DNA of 64,000 nucleotides from Bradyrhizobium guangdongense (GTDB lineage: Bacteria > Pseudomonadota > Alphaproteobacteria > Rhizobiales > Xanthobacteraceae): positions 2,976,001 to 3,040,000 of the forward strand of contig NZ_CP030051.1 of the NCBI RefSeq assembly GCF_004114975.1, given 5' to 3'. Position numbers and translations under genes: made by a program. This document shows positions 8,788 through 17,760 of this stretch, one piece after another (position 1 is the stretch's first letter; each line of letters begins with the position of its first letter). Under the pieces are notes generated by a model, which had not been told where the DNA came from, ran no database searches, and saw only the letters and a list, made by a program, of their open reading frames with translations.

Positions 8788-9600
8788 ATGGGAAGTTACG
8801 ATGTGAGTGACGAGAGCCCGGAGCGGCGCTTTCGCACGTTGTTCATCTCCGACGTCCATCTCGGAGCCCGCGGCTCGCAAGCCGACCTTCTGCTAGACTT
8901 CCTGCGCTACCACGACGCCGATACGATCTATCTCGTCGGCGACATCGTTGACGGCTGGGCGCTGAAATCCGGCTGGTACTGGCCGCAATCGCACAACGAT
9001 CTGGTGCAGAAGCTCCTGCGCAAGGCGCGCAAGGGCGCCAAGGTCATTTACATCCCGGGCAATCACGACGAGTTCCTGCGGAAATATTACGGCACGCATT
9101 TCGGCGGCATCGACGTCGTCGAGAACACCGTCCACACCGGCGCGGACGGCAAGCGCTATCTCGTCATCCACGGCGATATCTTCGATCTCGTGGTGCAGAA
9201 CGCGCGTTGGCTCGCCCATCTCGGCGACAGGGCCTACGATTTCGCGATCCGGATGAACCGGCTGGTCAACTTCTTCCGCCGCATGTTCGGCGTGCGCTAC
9301 TGGTCGCTGTCACAATGGGCCAAGCAGAAGGTCAAGAAGGCGGTCAACTATATCGGCGCCTTCGAGGAGGCCCTTGCCGCCGAGGCGCGCCGCCATGAGG
9401 CCGACGGCGTGATCTGCGGGCACATCCACTACGCCGTAATCCGTGACGAGGCCGGTATCCGCTACATGAACTGCGGTGACTGGGTGGAAAGCTGCACGGC
9501 AATCGTCGAGCACGAGGACGGCCAGTTCGAGATCATCACCTGGGCCGATCACTTGCAAAAGCCCGCGCCGGTCGCGCAAGTGGCCGCAAAGGCGGCCTGA
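8788..9600 (+). CDS. LpxH-like metallophosphoesterase (UDP-2,3-diacylglucosamine diphosphatase family)
   Basis: A 270-residue calcineurin-type phosphoesterase with all metal-site motifs in order: SDVHLG (Asp22, His24), GDIVDGW, GNHDEF, HGD and GHIHYA. It matches the family annotated as UDP-2,3-diacylglucosamine pyrophosphatase. Alphaproteobacteria usually use LpxI for that lipid A step, so the true substrate may be another lipid or nucleotide sugar. Its stop overlaps the start of the next gene (TGATG), so it is translationally coupled to a glycosyltransferase, which supports a joint role in glycolipid or envelope synthesis. Confidence 0.8.
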   Translation: MGSYDVSDESPERRFRTLFISDVHLGARGSQADLLLDFLRYHDADTIYLVGDIVDGWALKSGWYWPQSHNDLVQKLLRKARKGAKVIYIPGNHDEFLRKYYGTHFGGIDVVENTVHTGADGKRYLVIHGDIFDLVVQNARWLAHLGDRAYDFAIRMNRLVNFFRRMFGVRYWSLSQWAKQKVKKAVNYIGAFEEALAAEARRHEADGVICGHIHYAVIRDEAGIRYMNCGDWVESCTAIVEHEDGQFEIITWADHLQKPAPVAQVAAKAA

Positions 9601-10643
9601 TGCGCATCCTGGTCGCGACCGACGCCTGGCATCCGCAAGTCAATGGCGTCGTTCGGACCCTGACCAAGCTTGCGGACGCGGCCACCGCGCTCGATGTCGA
9701 GTTCTGTTTTCTCACGCCTAGTTCGTTCCGCACCTTCGCGATGCCGAGCTATCGCGACGTGCGGCTCGCGATGCCGCGCGCAGCGCGCATCGCGAAGCTG
9801 ATCGCGGAGGCGCGGCCCGACAGCATTCATATTGCGACGGAAGGGCCGATCGGCCTGATGGTCCGCCGTTATTGCCGGCAGCGCAAGCTGCCGTTCACGA
9901 CCAGCTTCCATACCCGCTTTCCCGAATATGTCCGCGCCCGCGTGCCGGTTCCGGGCTCGCTGATCTGGCGCGCGCTCCGCCGTTTCCACAGCCCGAGCCG
10001 TGCCGTGATGGCGGCAACGCCGGCGCTGGCCCGCGAGCTCGGCGAGCGAGGGTTCGAGAACGTCGTGCTGTGGCCGCGCGGTGTCGACACCCATCTGTTC
10101 CACCCCCGCGCTGTCGACCTCTGCCTGCCCGCCCCGGTGTTCCTCTCGGTCGGCCGCGTCGCAGTGGAGAAGAACCTGGAGGCGTTCCTCGACCTTGATC
10201 TGCCCGGTACCAAAGTGATCGTCGGCGATGGCCCGGCGCGCAACGCCCTGGAAGAGGCCTATCCCGACGCGATCTTCCTGGGCGAGAAGCACGGCGAGGA
10301 GTTGGCCGATCTCTATGCCGCGGCCGACGTCTTCGTGTTTCCGAGCAGGACCGACACGTTCGGCCTGGTCCTGCTCGAGGCGCTGGCGAGCGGCCTGCCG
10401 GTTGCCGCCTTTCCGGTGAAGGGGCCGCGCGACGTCATCGGCGATGCGCCGGTCGGCGCGCTGGAGGAGGACCTGCGCAGTGCCTGCTTTGCCGCGCTCG
10501 ACATCTCGCGGCAGGCCTGCGTCGAATTCGCCGCCGAATACACCTGGGAGGCTTCGGCGCGGGCCTTTGTCGACAGCATTTTGGCTGTTGATGCGGTGCT
10601 GCCGGGCCGGAAAGGGGCGGAACAGCCGCGCTTCGTGGCCTGA
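9600..10643 (+). CDS. GT4-family glycosyltransferase
   Basis: A 347-residue GT-B glycosyltransferase. It begins with ATDAWHPQVNGVVRT, the acceptor-loop motif of the SQD2/MgtA-like branch, and has the donor-site motif FPSRTDTFGLVLLEALASG with the conserved Glu. Members attach mannose, glucose, uronic acid or sulfoquinovose to diacylglycerol or related lipids. It is coupled to the preceding phosphoesterase by a one-base overlap. In alphaproteobacteria similar enzymes make glycosyl-diacylglycerols, for example during phosphate limitation; that role here is inferred. No signal peptide or membrane helix is seen, which fits a peripheral inner-membrane enzyme. Confidence 0.82.
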   Translation: MRILVATDAWHPQVNGVVRTLTKLADAATALDVEFCFLTPSSFRTFAMPSYRDVRLAMPRAARIAKLIAEARPDSIHIATEGPIGLMVRRYCRQRKLPFTTSFHTRFPEYVRARVPVPGSLIWRALRRFHSPSRAVMAATPALARELGERGFENVVLWPRGVDTHLFHPRAVDLCLPAPVFLSVGRVAVEKNLEAFLDLDLPGTKVIVGDGPARNALEEAYPDAIFLGEKHGEELADLYAAADVFVFPSRTDTFGLVLLEALASGLPVAAFPVKGPRDVIGDAPVGALEEDLRSACFAALDISRQACVEFAAEYTWEASARAFVDSILAVDAVLPGRKGAEQPRFVA

Positions 10644-10708
10644 TTGGAGAGAAATCCTCGCGCGCAGGTGTCTTGCCCGGTCCGCTCCCGCCGCGATAAC
10701 ATCGCGCC

Positions 10709-11692
10709 ATGTCCGAACAGCCCCTTCCGGTCGGCCCCGCCGATATCGACGCCGCAGCGCGCGTGCTCGCGCCCTTCGCCGTCCGCACCCCGCTGTTGTC
10801 CTTTCCCGTGCTCAACGAGCGCGTTGGCGCCAACGTCTTCCTGAAGCCGGAGATGCTCCAGCGCACCGGCTCGTTCAAGTTCCGTGGTGCCTTCAACAAG
10901 GTGTTCTCGATCCCGCAGGACAAGCGCGCCGGCGGCGTCGTCGCGTTCTCCTCCGGCAACCACGCCCAGGGCGTGGCGGCGGCGGCGAAGATCCTGGACA
11001 TGCAGGCGACCATCGTGATGCCGGCGGACGCGCCGCTGTCCAAGCGCGAGCGCACTAAATCCTATGGCGCCGAGGTCGTGCTGTACGATCGTGACAAGGA
11101 CGATCGCGAGGCGATCTCGCGTGGCATCGCCGAGAAGCGCGGCGCGACATTGGTCCGGCCCTATGACGATCCGTTTGTGATCGCGGGCCAGGGCACCGCC
11201 GGCCGCGAGATCGCGCAGGACATGGCAACCCTCGGCCTTACCCCCGACATCGTGGTCGCGCCCGCTTCCGGCGGCGGCCTGATCGCCGGGGTCGCCACGG
11301 CCGTAAAGGCGCGTTATCCGCAAGCCCAGATCGTCGTGGCCGAGCCCGAGGCGTTCGACGATCACGGGCTGTCGCTAAGCGTCGGCCATCGCGAGCCGCA
11401 TCCGCCGGCGGGCCGCACCATCTGCGATGCCTTGATGGCGCTGATCCCGGGCGAGATGACCTTTGCGATCAACAGCAAGCTGCTCGCGCGCGGCGTCACG
11501 GCCTCGGACAAGGAAGTCGGCGCAGCGGTGGCCTTTGCCTATCGCGAGCTGAAGCTCGTCGTCGAGCCCGGCGGCGCGGTGGGTCTTGCGGCGTTGCTGG
11601 CGGGGCGTCTCGATGTCGCCGGCAAGAACGTCGTCATCGTGCTGTCAGGCGGCAATGTCGATGCGGATCTGTTCGCCGAGCTGGTGGCGTAA
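10709..11692 (+). CDS. Threonine/serine dehydratase (PLP fold type II)
   Basis: A 327-residue enzyme with the PLP lysine in GSFKFRGA (about residue 54), SSGNHAQGVA, the glycine loop SGGGLIAG that binds PLP phosphate, and SGGNVD near the end. It lacks the C-terminal ACT-like regulatory domain of biosynthetic IlvA, so it resembles the catabolic TdcB / serine racemase branch. It would deaminate threonine to 2-oxobutyrate or serine to pyruvate; racemase activity cannot be excluded. It is about 65 bp after the glycosyltransferase on the same strand, with no evident functional link. Confidence 0.85.
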   Translation: MSEQPLPVGPADIDAAARVLAPFAVRTPLLSFPVLNERVGANVFLKPEMLQRTGSFKFRGAFNKVFSIPQDKRAGGVVAFSSGNHAQGVAAAAKILDMQATIVMPADAPLSKRERTKSYGAEVVLYDRDKDDREAISRGIAEKRGATLVRPYDDPFVIAGQGTAGREIAQDMATLGLTPDIVVAPASGGGLIAGVATAVKARYPQAQIVVAEPEAFDDHGLSLSVGHREPHPPAGRTICDALMALIPGEMTFAINSKLLARGVTASDKEVGAAVAFAYRELKLVVEPGGAVGLAALLAGRLDVAGKNVVIVLSGGNVDADLFAELVA

Positions 11693-11793
11693 GTTTCTGA
11701 GCTATTAATCTCAAGAAGGGGCAGAGCGTCGCGGCTGTGCCCCTGCTGTATTTGCCGCTTGGTGAATTCGGCTTGCCCGCTTGCTCGGTGCAA

Positions 11794-11965
11794 CCTCTCC
11801 CGCTTGCGGGGTGGCGTCGGCCGCCTTCGGCGGCCGTTCTCTTTAAAACACCGAGGCAAAGCCTCGGCTGCGGCGAAGCGCCGGGTGGGGGCTCTGTCCT
11901 CTTGGGGATTGTCCCATTGCGGAGACACTCCTCTCCCCAATCCTCCCCCGCAAGCGGGGGAGGGA
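11794..11965. repeat. Composite palindromic repeat in the gap after the dehydratase gene
   Basis: Outer arms CCTCTCCCGCTTGCGGG (from 11794) and CCCGCAAGCGGGGGAGG (to about 11964) are nearly perfect inverse complements. Between them lie two small hairpins: GGCCGCC-TTC-GGCGGCC (around 11819-11835) and CCGAGGC-AAA-GCCTCGG (11851-11867). The outer right arm is itself a 22-base palindrome. Short open frames here are not genes. This looks like a dispersed Bradyrhizobium-type element. Confidence 0.7.
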
Positions 11966-11984
11966 GCGCACTATCTACAGGGCA

Positions 11985-13718
11985 TCAGTGCATGAACCCG
12001 CGGTGATTGCCGCCGCCCATCATCGGCGCCTGGTTCATCGACTGGCGGAAATTGTTTCCGCCGCCATTGTTGATCCGGTTGATGGTGCTGAACTGCGGAC
12101 GGGTGTTCTGCACCTGGACCTTGTTGACCGGATTGTTGTTGAGCTTCACGCCGTTGTTGATGTGGATCGGATTGGTCTGCGTCTGAACGTTCACTGGCTT
12201 CACATCGACAGTCGAGCCGCCCTTGCCTGTTGTCACGGGCATGCTCACGACCTTACCCGCCGTGCCGGTGTTGGCTTTGCCCGTGGTCGGCGTCGTGGTG
12301 CTCACCGGCAGCGTCGTGATCTTGCCGATGCCGCCAGTGCTCGTCGTGTTGGTCGGCGCGGGCAGGGTGACGATCTTGCCAGGGATTTGCGACGGCGTGC
12401 CATTGCCGAGCTTGCCGACGTTGCCATCGACCGGCTTCTGCACGATCGGCAGGTTGCCGTTCGCCTGCATCCCGCCATTGCCGTGCTGCATCAGCGGCAT
12501 GTATTTGGGCGCGCCGAGATTGCCGATCTTCAGGGTCGGGGCAATGTTCTGCGGAGCCAAGAACTTCGTCGCCTGCATCAGGGGGATCAGCTTCGGCTGC
12601 GCCTCGAGCTTCAGTGCGACTTGCGCATAGGGGCTGCTGTTGTACTTGTCGTAGAAGGCCTTGTAGCCGAACGGCGAGTTCAATAACACGGCTTCATGCC
12701 AGGCCTGCGAGATCAGCAGGTTCGCGAGCAGCCAGCGGATGTGATCGCACAGCGGGTCGTGCGGGTACATCGCGACGAACTCCTGATAGTACTCGGGCCG
12801 GCCCTCCGACAGTACGTAATCATAGGCTTGGCGCGCCGAACGGCTCGGCAGGTTCGAGGCCATCTGCACCACCGGCGCATGCACCGGCGCGCGGTTGGCG
12901 GCAACGACCGTGTCGCCGAAGAAAGTGAAGTCGGAGGTGAGCGAGGAGCTCTCCCAGGGAACTTGCGCGCCGCTGGTGCTCTGGTTCACGGCGAGACGCA
13001 CGCGCTTGAACAGCTGCTCGATCGGCACGTTGGGCTCGCGCGCGATGTTCAGGAAGGCCTGCGTGTAGGGGCTGTGGCCGCCCGTGCCGTCGAGCGCCTC
13101 GGCGCCCGGCGCGGTCGAATAGCCGACGATCGAGCCGTTCGGCGCATCGACGATGGCAAGGCCCCGGCCGGCGTCATTCACCTTCGGGAACGGGTTGTTA
13201 CGGCAGGCATCGAGGATGACGATGCGCATCCGGCTCGGGATCGTCTCCAGCGTCGACATCACGTCGACCAGGCGGACGGAGTCGTTGACGAGCTCGGTTT
13301 GGTTCGAGACCTTCGCATCGACGGGAACGAGATAGTTCTCGCCGGCGAGCTGTACGCCGTGGCCGGCGTAGTAGACCATCGCCACGGTGTTCGGGCCGCG
13401 TGCGGACACCTTGGCCGAGAAATCCTGCACCACGCGCAGCATGTCGTTCTGGCCGAGGTCGGTCGCCGAGATCACCTCGAAGCCGGCCGAGTTGAGGAAT
13501 TGCGCCATCGACTGCGCGTCATTGTCAGGGTTCGCGAGCTGCGGCGCGTTCTGGTAGTTGGAATTGCCGATCACCAGCGCCACCCGCTGCTCCGGGCCTT
13601 GCAGCGCGGTCGGGGCGGGTTCGACAGGGGCGACTTGCGCGGAAACCGGGCCGCAGGCGAAGCCGAACAGGCTTCCCAGCAGACCAGCTGTCATCAGGAC
13701 GGATTTCAGGCGGACCAT
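11985..13718 (-). CDS. Exported caspase-family (metacaspase-like) peptidase with Asn/Thr-rich tail
   Basis: A 577-residue protein. It has a signal peptide cut near residue 28 (VSA/QV) and a peptidase C14 domain (about 44-270) with the catalytic dyad His120 in YYAGHGVQ and Cys172 in ILDACRNNPF. The next part (about 290-400) is globular without a recognised domain. The final 180 residues are low-complexity, rich in Asn, Thr, Gly and Pro, with KxxxLP-like repeated phrases (GKIVTLPAP, GKITTLPVS, GKVVSMPVT). Start ATG 13718 has AAAGGAG 6 bases upstream; an in-frame GTG at 13736 overlaps that site. The role of exported bacterial caspase homologues is largely unknown. Confidence 0.85.
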   Translation of the reverse strand: MVRLKSVLMTAGLLGSLFGFACGPVSAQVAPVEPAPTALQGPEQRVALVIGNSNYQNAPQLANPDNDAQSMAQFLNSAGFEVISATDLGQNDMLRVVQDFSAKVSARGPNTVAMVYYAGHGVQLAGENYLVPVDAKVSNQTELVNDSVRLVDVMSTLETIPSRMRIVILDACRNNPFPKVNDAGRGLAIVDAPNGSIVGYSTAPGAEALDGTGGHSPYTQAFLNIAREPNVPIEQLFKRVRLAVNQSTSGAQVPWESSSLTSDFTFFGDTVVAANRAPVHAPVVQMASNLPSRSARQAYDYVLSEGRPEYYQEFVAMYPHDPLCDHIRWLLANLLISQAWHEAVLLNSPFGYKAFYDKYNSSPYAQVALKLEAQPKLIPLMQATKFLAPQNIAPTLKIGNLGAPKYMPLMQHGNGGMQANGNLPIVQKPVDGNVGKLGNGTPSQIPGKIVTLPAPTNTTSTGGIGKITTLPVSTTTPTTGKANTGTAGKVVSMPVTTGKGGSTVDVKPVNVQTQTNPIHINNGVKLNNNPVNKVQVQNTRPQFSTINRINNGGGNNFRQSMNQAPMMGGGNHRGFMH

Positions 13719-13865
13719 GGCGTGCTCCTTTGGCACTCATCTCGATGCGAGATTGGTTGCAAGGAACCTAGGTCGCGTTCGCGTCCGGGGTCCGTGATCC
13801 CGGTCACGATGCGGAAGTGCGTGATCCAGGTCACGCGAGGGGCGGATATGCGTCACATGTCGCTC

Positions 13866-14004
13866 TCCGTGCCCCGGACGCAGCGCAGCGCTCTTTAGCG
13901 GTGCGCTGCTGTGCCGGGCCCATGTCTCCGAAAGCATTCGTGTGGCGTGGGTTCCCGGCTCTGCGCGGCAGCGTTGCATGCTGCAGCGCGTCAGGGACAC
14001 AAGA
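13866..14004. repeat. Two adjacent copies of a palindromic repeat family
   Basis: Copy A (13866-13924) begins GTGCCCCGGACGCAGCG and ends GTGCCGGGCCC. Copy B (about 13948-14004) reads TTCCCGGCTCTGCGCGGCA and ends GCGCGTCAGGGACACAAGAG. Each can fold on itself. A further remnant of the same family lies at about 62427-62486. They fill the gap between the caspase-like gene promoter and the stop of the acidic protein gene. Confidence 0.6.
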
Positions 14005-14012
14005 GATCGCCC

Positions 14013-15389
14013 TTACGAGAAGAACGCGATCTTCTCGGCTTGGGTCATGCGGCGGATCGGGGCGAGCGCATCGTTGGCGGCGGGGCGGGGTCGTTGCAGG
14101 ATGCCGCTGGCCAGGATGGTGGCGCCGAGCGAGGGCGCGGGCAGGGGTGACGGCGTCGGCAGGATTGCGCTGGGTGCTGCGTTGAGTGATGCAGCGGCCG
14201 CCATGGCGGGAGCCGGCTGCTCCATCACTTCGGCGGCTGCTTCCGCGATGGCATCCGTCAGGCGCGCGAGCGATTCCATCGCGATCGGGGCCTCAGTCAC
14301 CGGCTCCTCGACATTAGGCTCCTCGACATGGGGCACGACCGGCGCTTCCATGGCGACCGGCTCCGCGATGTCAGCGGCCATCGTTTCCGGCATCGGCGCA
14401 GGACTGGCTGCTTCCATTTCCGCGGGCTCGACGATCGCGTCGAACTCCGGATCGGGCGCGGCCATCTCTAGCGCGATGGCCTCGAGGATGGCTTCGTCCT
14501 CGGCTTCCGCGGCGGCATCGAGCGAGAATTCGTCGGTGATCTCGGCGACGGCTTCGGGCTCGGTGAGGCCTTCCTCGACGGCAGCAACATTCTCTTCGAT
14601 CGCGGTGTGGCTTTCGGCGATCTCCGGCGCGATCGCGGCGTCCGCCATCGCCTCCCCAGTGCCGCCGCTCGTCTCAACGGCCGCCTCGGGCTCAGGCTCG
14701 GGCGCGGCGATCTCCGGCATCTCCGTAAAAGCCACGGGAGTGTCGCTGGCGATCGCCGCTGGCGCCTCGGCCTCAGGCGCTTCCGCGACCGGCGGAGCTT
14801 CCTGCGCAGGCACCGGAGCAGGACGGGCCGAGCTCTGCGGCGCTGCGCCGCCGCCGGCCTCGGTCTGCTCGAGACGATCCCTGAGCAGATCAAAGGCGGC
14901 CTTGAGGTCGGCGCGCGGGTCGATGGTCGACGTCTGGGCGCAGGCTTCTTCGATCGAGGCGAGCTGCGAATCAATGAGGTCGCAGATCCGCCCGTCGGCG
15001 CCGATCTCGCGCCAGCGCCAGGAGATCTCCTTGATGATGCGAACGCCGCGCGTAACAGGCGCAAGGCTCGCCGCGATCGCGGCGGGATCGAAGGCTTTGC
15101 CGGCGGCGCTTTCTGCCTCCTCGACGGCGCGGCGGATCGCGACCAGCGCTTCGGGCAGGCGGTCCTCGACAACAGGTTGTCGCTGTGCCGCAAGGCTTTC
15201 TTCGATTTTCGCGACCGCGTCGAGCACCATGCGGGTATCGGCATTGCGGTTGCGCTTGGCGTATTCGCCGAGGAACCAGCGACCGCGCGCGGTCTCCATG
15301 AATGCTTCGCGGATCGCGTCGTAATCCTGCTCGTTCGGCTCGGCCGCGCGGGCAGACATGGGCGAAAGGGCGAATGCTTCGTTGGCCAT
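14013..15389 (-). CDS. Acidic Ala/Glu-rich protein of unknown function
   Basis: A 458-residue protein that I do not recognise. An N-terminal helical domain (about 20-180) contains EAFMETARGRWFLGEYAKR and a coiled-coil-like segment RMVLDAVAKIEESLAAQ. A long acidic low-complexity middle rich in Ala, Glu and Pro (about 185-400) follows, then a conserved-looking C-terminal tail (NDALAPIRRMTQAEKIAFFS). No signal peptide or membrane segment is present, so it is probably cytosolic. The layout, structured head, disordered linker and short terminal motif, suggests a scaffold or interaction protein. Start ATG 15389 is the best placed; a GTG at 15437 is possible. It is divergent from the MFS gene at 15465. 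Confidence 0.65.
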   Translation of the reverse strand: MANEAFALSPMSARAAEPNEQDYDAIREAFMETARGRWFLGEYAKRNRNADTRMVLDAVAKIEESLAAQRQPVVEDRLPEALVAIRRAVEEAESAAGKAFDPAAIAASLAPVTRGVRIIKEISWRWREIGADGRICDLIDSQLASIEEACAQTSTIDPRADLKAAFDLLRDRLEQTEAGGGAAPQSSARPAPVPAQEAPPVAEAPEAEAPAAIASDTPVAFTEMPEIAAPEPEPEAAVETSGGTGEAMADAAIAPEIAESHTAIEENVAAVEEGLTEPEAVAEITDEFSLDAAAEAEDEAILEAIALEMAAPDPEFDAIVEPAEMEAASPAPMPETMAADIAEPVAMEAPVVPHVEEPNVEEPVTEAPIAMESLARLTDAIAEAAAEVMEQPAPAMAAAASLNAAPSAILPTPSPLPAPSLGATILASGILQRPRPAANDALAPIRRMTQAEKIAFFS

Positions 15390-15417
15390 GACAATCTCGT
15401 CGCGCAAATCACCGCGC

Positions 15418-15428
15418 GTTACTGTAAC
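15418..15428. promoter_or_regulatory. Small palindrome in a divergent promoter region
   Basis: GTTACTGTAAC is a perfect 11-base palindrome between the acidic protein gene and the MFS gene. It could be an operator, but it is short and only one copy is present. Confidence 0.25.
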
Positions 15429-15464
15429 GATCACCACGATATCGACCGAATCGCAATTGGTTTG

Positions 15465-16661
15465 ATGCCGTCCGAATCACAAATCTCCACACCAGCATCA
15501 GTCAAGCGGCGATTCGCCGTGAGCCTTGCGCTGTTCTATTCGGCGGTGTTCGCGGTATCAGGCACGCATCTGCCGTTCTTCCCGGTCTGGCTCAAGGCGG
15601 TCGGCATCGACGCGTCCTGGATCGGCCTCATCAACGCGCTGCCGGCGCTGACGCGCTTCACCACGCTGCCGCAGATCACCGCCTTTGCCGAAAGACAACA
15701 TGCGATTCGCGCCGGCATGATGATCTCGGTGCTGGCCACCGCGATCGGCTTTGCGGCTGTCGGCCTGCAGCATCGGCCGCTGGCGCTGTTTGTGATCTAC
15801 GCGCTCACCTGCATCATGTGGACGCCGACGACGCCGCTCACCGATGCCTATGCGCTGCGCGGCGTCGCGCGCTACGGGCTCGACTATGGGCCCTTGCGGC
15901 TATGGGGCTCGGCGGCGTTCGCCGCCGGCTCGCTCGCTTGCGGCTATCTCGTCGACATCATTGCAGCGCGCGAGCTGATCTGGATCATCGTCGCCTGGGC
16001 CGTCGTTGCAGTCCTCGCCGGCCTGCTGCTGCAGCCGCTCGACGAGGTCAGGCGGAAGACGACGGAGACACATGCCGGCAAGGCGCTGCTGCGCGATGGT
16101 GGCTTCTGGGCGGTGATTGCGTCGGCTGCGCTGATCCAGGGCAGCCATGTCGCTTATTACACGTTCTCGGCCATCAATTGGCAGCTCCATGGCATCAGTG
16201 GGCTGACGATCGCGGGGCTGTGGACGCTGGGCGTGATCGCCGAGATCATCGTCTTTGCGCTGTCGCCGCGCTTTTCGCTGCGTCCGTCATCGCTGATGGC
16301 GATCGGGGGCTTGAGCGCCGTGCTGCGCTGGATCGTCACGGCCAACGAGCCGCCACTGGCGCTGCTTGCGATCGCACAGCTCGGTCACGGCCTCACGTTC
16401 GGGATGACTGTCGTCGGCACCATGAATCTGCTGGTGCAGCGCGTGCCGTCGCATCAGATCGCGCGCGGGCAGGGCTATCTCGCCGCATGCAGCGGATTAT
16501 TGGGCGCGGTGACCTCGATCGCCTCGGGCGCGATCTACGCCCGCATCGGCGACAGCCTGTATTACGTGATGGCAGCGATGGCCGCGGCTGGGGCGCTGGT
16601 GATCTGGTTAGCCCGGCACCGGCTCACGGCTCAGCCCCAGAGCGAGGCCTCCGGCGGATAG
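15465..16661 (+). CDS. MFS transporter, HcaT/LacY-like group
   Basis: A 398-residue protein with about 12 membrane helices of the MFS_1_like family, which includes the 3-phenylpropionate transporter HcaT and nucleoside transporters. FYSAVFAVSGTHLPFFPVWL in helix 1 and YGPLRLWGSAAFAAGSL are typical of that group. Substrate cannot be told. ATG 15465 starts the protein just before helix 1; the frame is open far upstream but that part overlaps the opposite gene. Its 3' end overlaps the convergent epimerase gene by 31 bases (16631-16661). Confidence 0.85.
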   Translation: MPSESQISTPASVKRRFAVSLALFYSAVFAVSGTHLPFFPVWLKAVGIDASWIGLINALPALTRFTTLPQITAFAERQHAIRAGMMISVLATAIGFAAVGLQHRPLALFVIYALTCIMWTPTTPLTDAYALRGVARYGLDYGPLRLWGSAAFAAGSLACGYLVDIIAARELIWIIVAWAVVAVLAGLLLQPLDEVRRKTTETHAGKALLRDGGFWAVIASAALIQGSHVAYYTFSAINWQLHGISGLTIAGLWTLGVIAEIIVFALSPRFSLRPSSLMAIGGLSAVLRWIVTANEPPLALLAIAQLGHGLTFGMTVVGTMNLLVQRVPSHQIARGQGYLAACSGLLGAVTSIASGAIYARIGDSLYYVMAAMAAAGALVIWLARHRLTAQPQSEASGG

Positions 16662-17626
16662 ACCAGGCTCTCGTCGTAACGTAGCCCGTGATCGCGGTCG
16701 CGCGCCAGCAGCAAGGGGCCGTCGAGATCGACGAAGCGCGCCTGCGGCGTCACCAGCATTGCAGGCGCCATCGACAGCGAGGTTGCGACCATGCAGCCGA
16801 TCATGATCTCGAAGCCGAGCGCTTGGGCGGCATCGGCCATGGCCAGCGCCTCGGTGAGGCCGCCGGTCTTGTCGAGCTTGATGTTGACGGCGTCGTAGCG
16901 GTCGCGGAGCGGCGCAAGGGAATTGCGGTCATGCACGCTCTCGTCGGCGCAGACGGTGAGCGGCCGCCTGATGCGCGCCAGCGCCTCGTCTTTGCCTGAT
17001 GGTAGCGGTTGCTCGACCAGGGTGACGCCGACGGCGGCGCAGGCGGCGAGGTTCTGTTCCAGATTGGCCTCGGTCCAGGCCTCGTTGGCGTCCACGATGA
17101 GCTCGGACTCCGGGGCCGCCCTGCGCACGGCCGCGATCCGCTCCGGATCGCCGTCCCCGCCGAGCTTGATCTTGAGCAGCGGCCGGTGCGCCGCCCTGGC
17201 GGTCGCCGTCGCCATCGCCTCCGCCGTGCCCAGCGAGATCGTGTAGGCGGTGGTGCGCTCGCCGGGCATGGGGCGGTCGAGCAGGCTCCAGGCCCGCCGG
17301 CCGGTCGCCTTGGCCTCGAGATCGATCAGAGCACAATCTAGGGCATTGCGGGCAGCGCCAGGCGGCATAGCGGCCTGGAGAGCCTGCCGCGTCAGCCCGT
17401 CCGCGACAGCCCGCTGCATGGCCTCGATCGCGGCCAGCGTCGCCTCGGGCGTCTCGCCATAGCGGGGATAGGGCACGCATTCGCCGCGGCCGGTCAGGCT
17501 GTTTTGGCTTAACTCGGCCACAACGGTCACGGCTTCGGTCTTGGCGCCCCGGCTGATTGTGAAACTGCCGGCGATCGGAAACCGCTCGATTCGCACCGTG
17601 AGGACGGGAACATTGCTGGAAGTCAT
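16631..17626 (-). CDS. Enolase-superfamily dipeptide epimerase (L-Ala-D/L-Glu epimerase-like)
   Basis: A 331-residue mandelate-racemase/muconate-lactonising-type enzyme. Metal ligands and bases appear in order: KIKLG (KxK base), IVDANEAWT, EQPLP, CADESVH and the second lysine in NIKLDKTGG. This arrangement matches the Ala-Glu epimerase group, which recycles murein dipeptides. Specificity within the group varies, so another dipeptide is possible. Start ATG 17626 is preferred; 17677 is in frame but gives an unusual extension. It overlaps the convergent MFS gene by 31 bases and may share a cell-wall-peptide context with it, which is inference. Confidence 0.82.
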   Translation of the reverse strand: MTSSNVPVLTVRIERFPIAGSFTISRGAKTEAVTVVAELSQNSLTGRGECVPYPRYGETPEATLAAIEAMQRAVADGLTRQALQAAMPPGAARNALDCALIDLEAKATGRRAWSLLDRPMPGERTTAYTISLGTAEAMATATARAAHRPLLKIKLGGDGDPERIAAVRRAAPESELIVDANEAWTEANLEQNLAACAAVGVTLVEQPLPSGKDEALARIRRPLTVCADESVHDRNSLAPLRDRYDAVNIKLDKTGGLTEALAMADAAQALGFEIMIGCMVATSLSMAPAMLVTPQARFVDLDGPLLLARDRDHGLRYDESLVYPPEASLWG

Positions 17627-17760
17627 TTTGAACTCTGGCGAAATCTGAACCTGCTGGTTACCTGTAGCAACTAACATTAACCAGTTGGGGATACCTTTTC
17701 CGGGTAAGGGCGTGTGCGCAACTATCTGATTTCCTCCGCCCCGGGTCGGGAGCGGACATC

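Noticed and set aside
11737..12006. Short plus-strand frames in the gap before the caspase-like gene
   Set aside because: They lie wholly in a palindromic repeat element and translate to low-complexity sequence.
12696..13898. Plus-strand frame of 400 codons over the caspase-like gene
   Set aside because: Antisense shadow; the minus strand has a signal peptide, a strong ribosome site and catalytic motifs.
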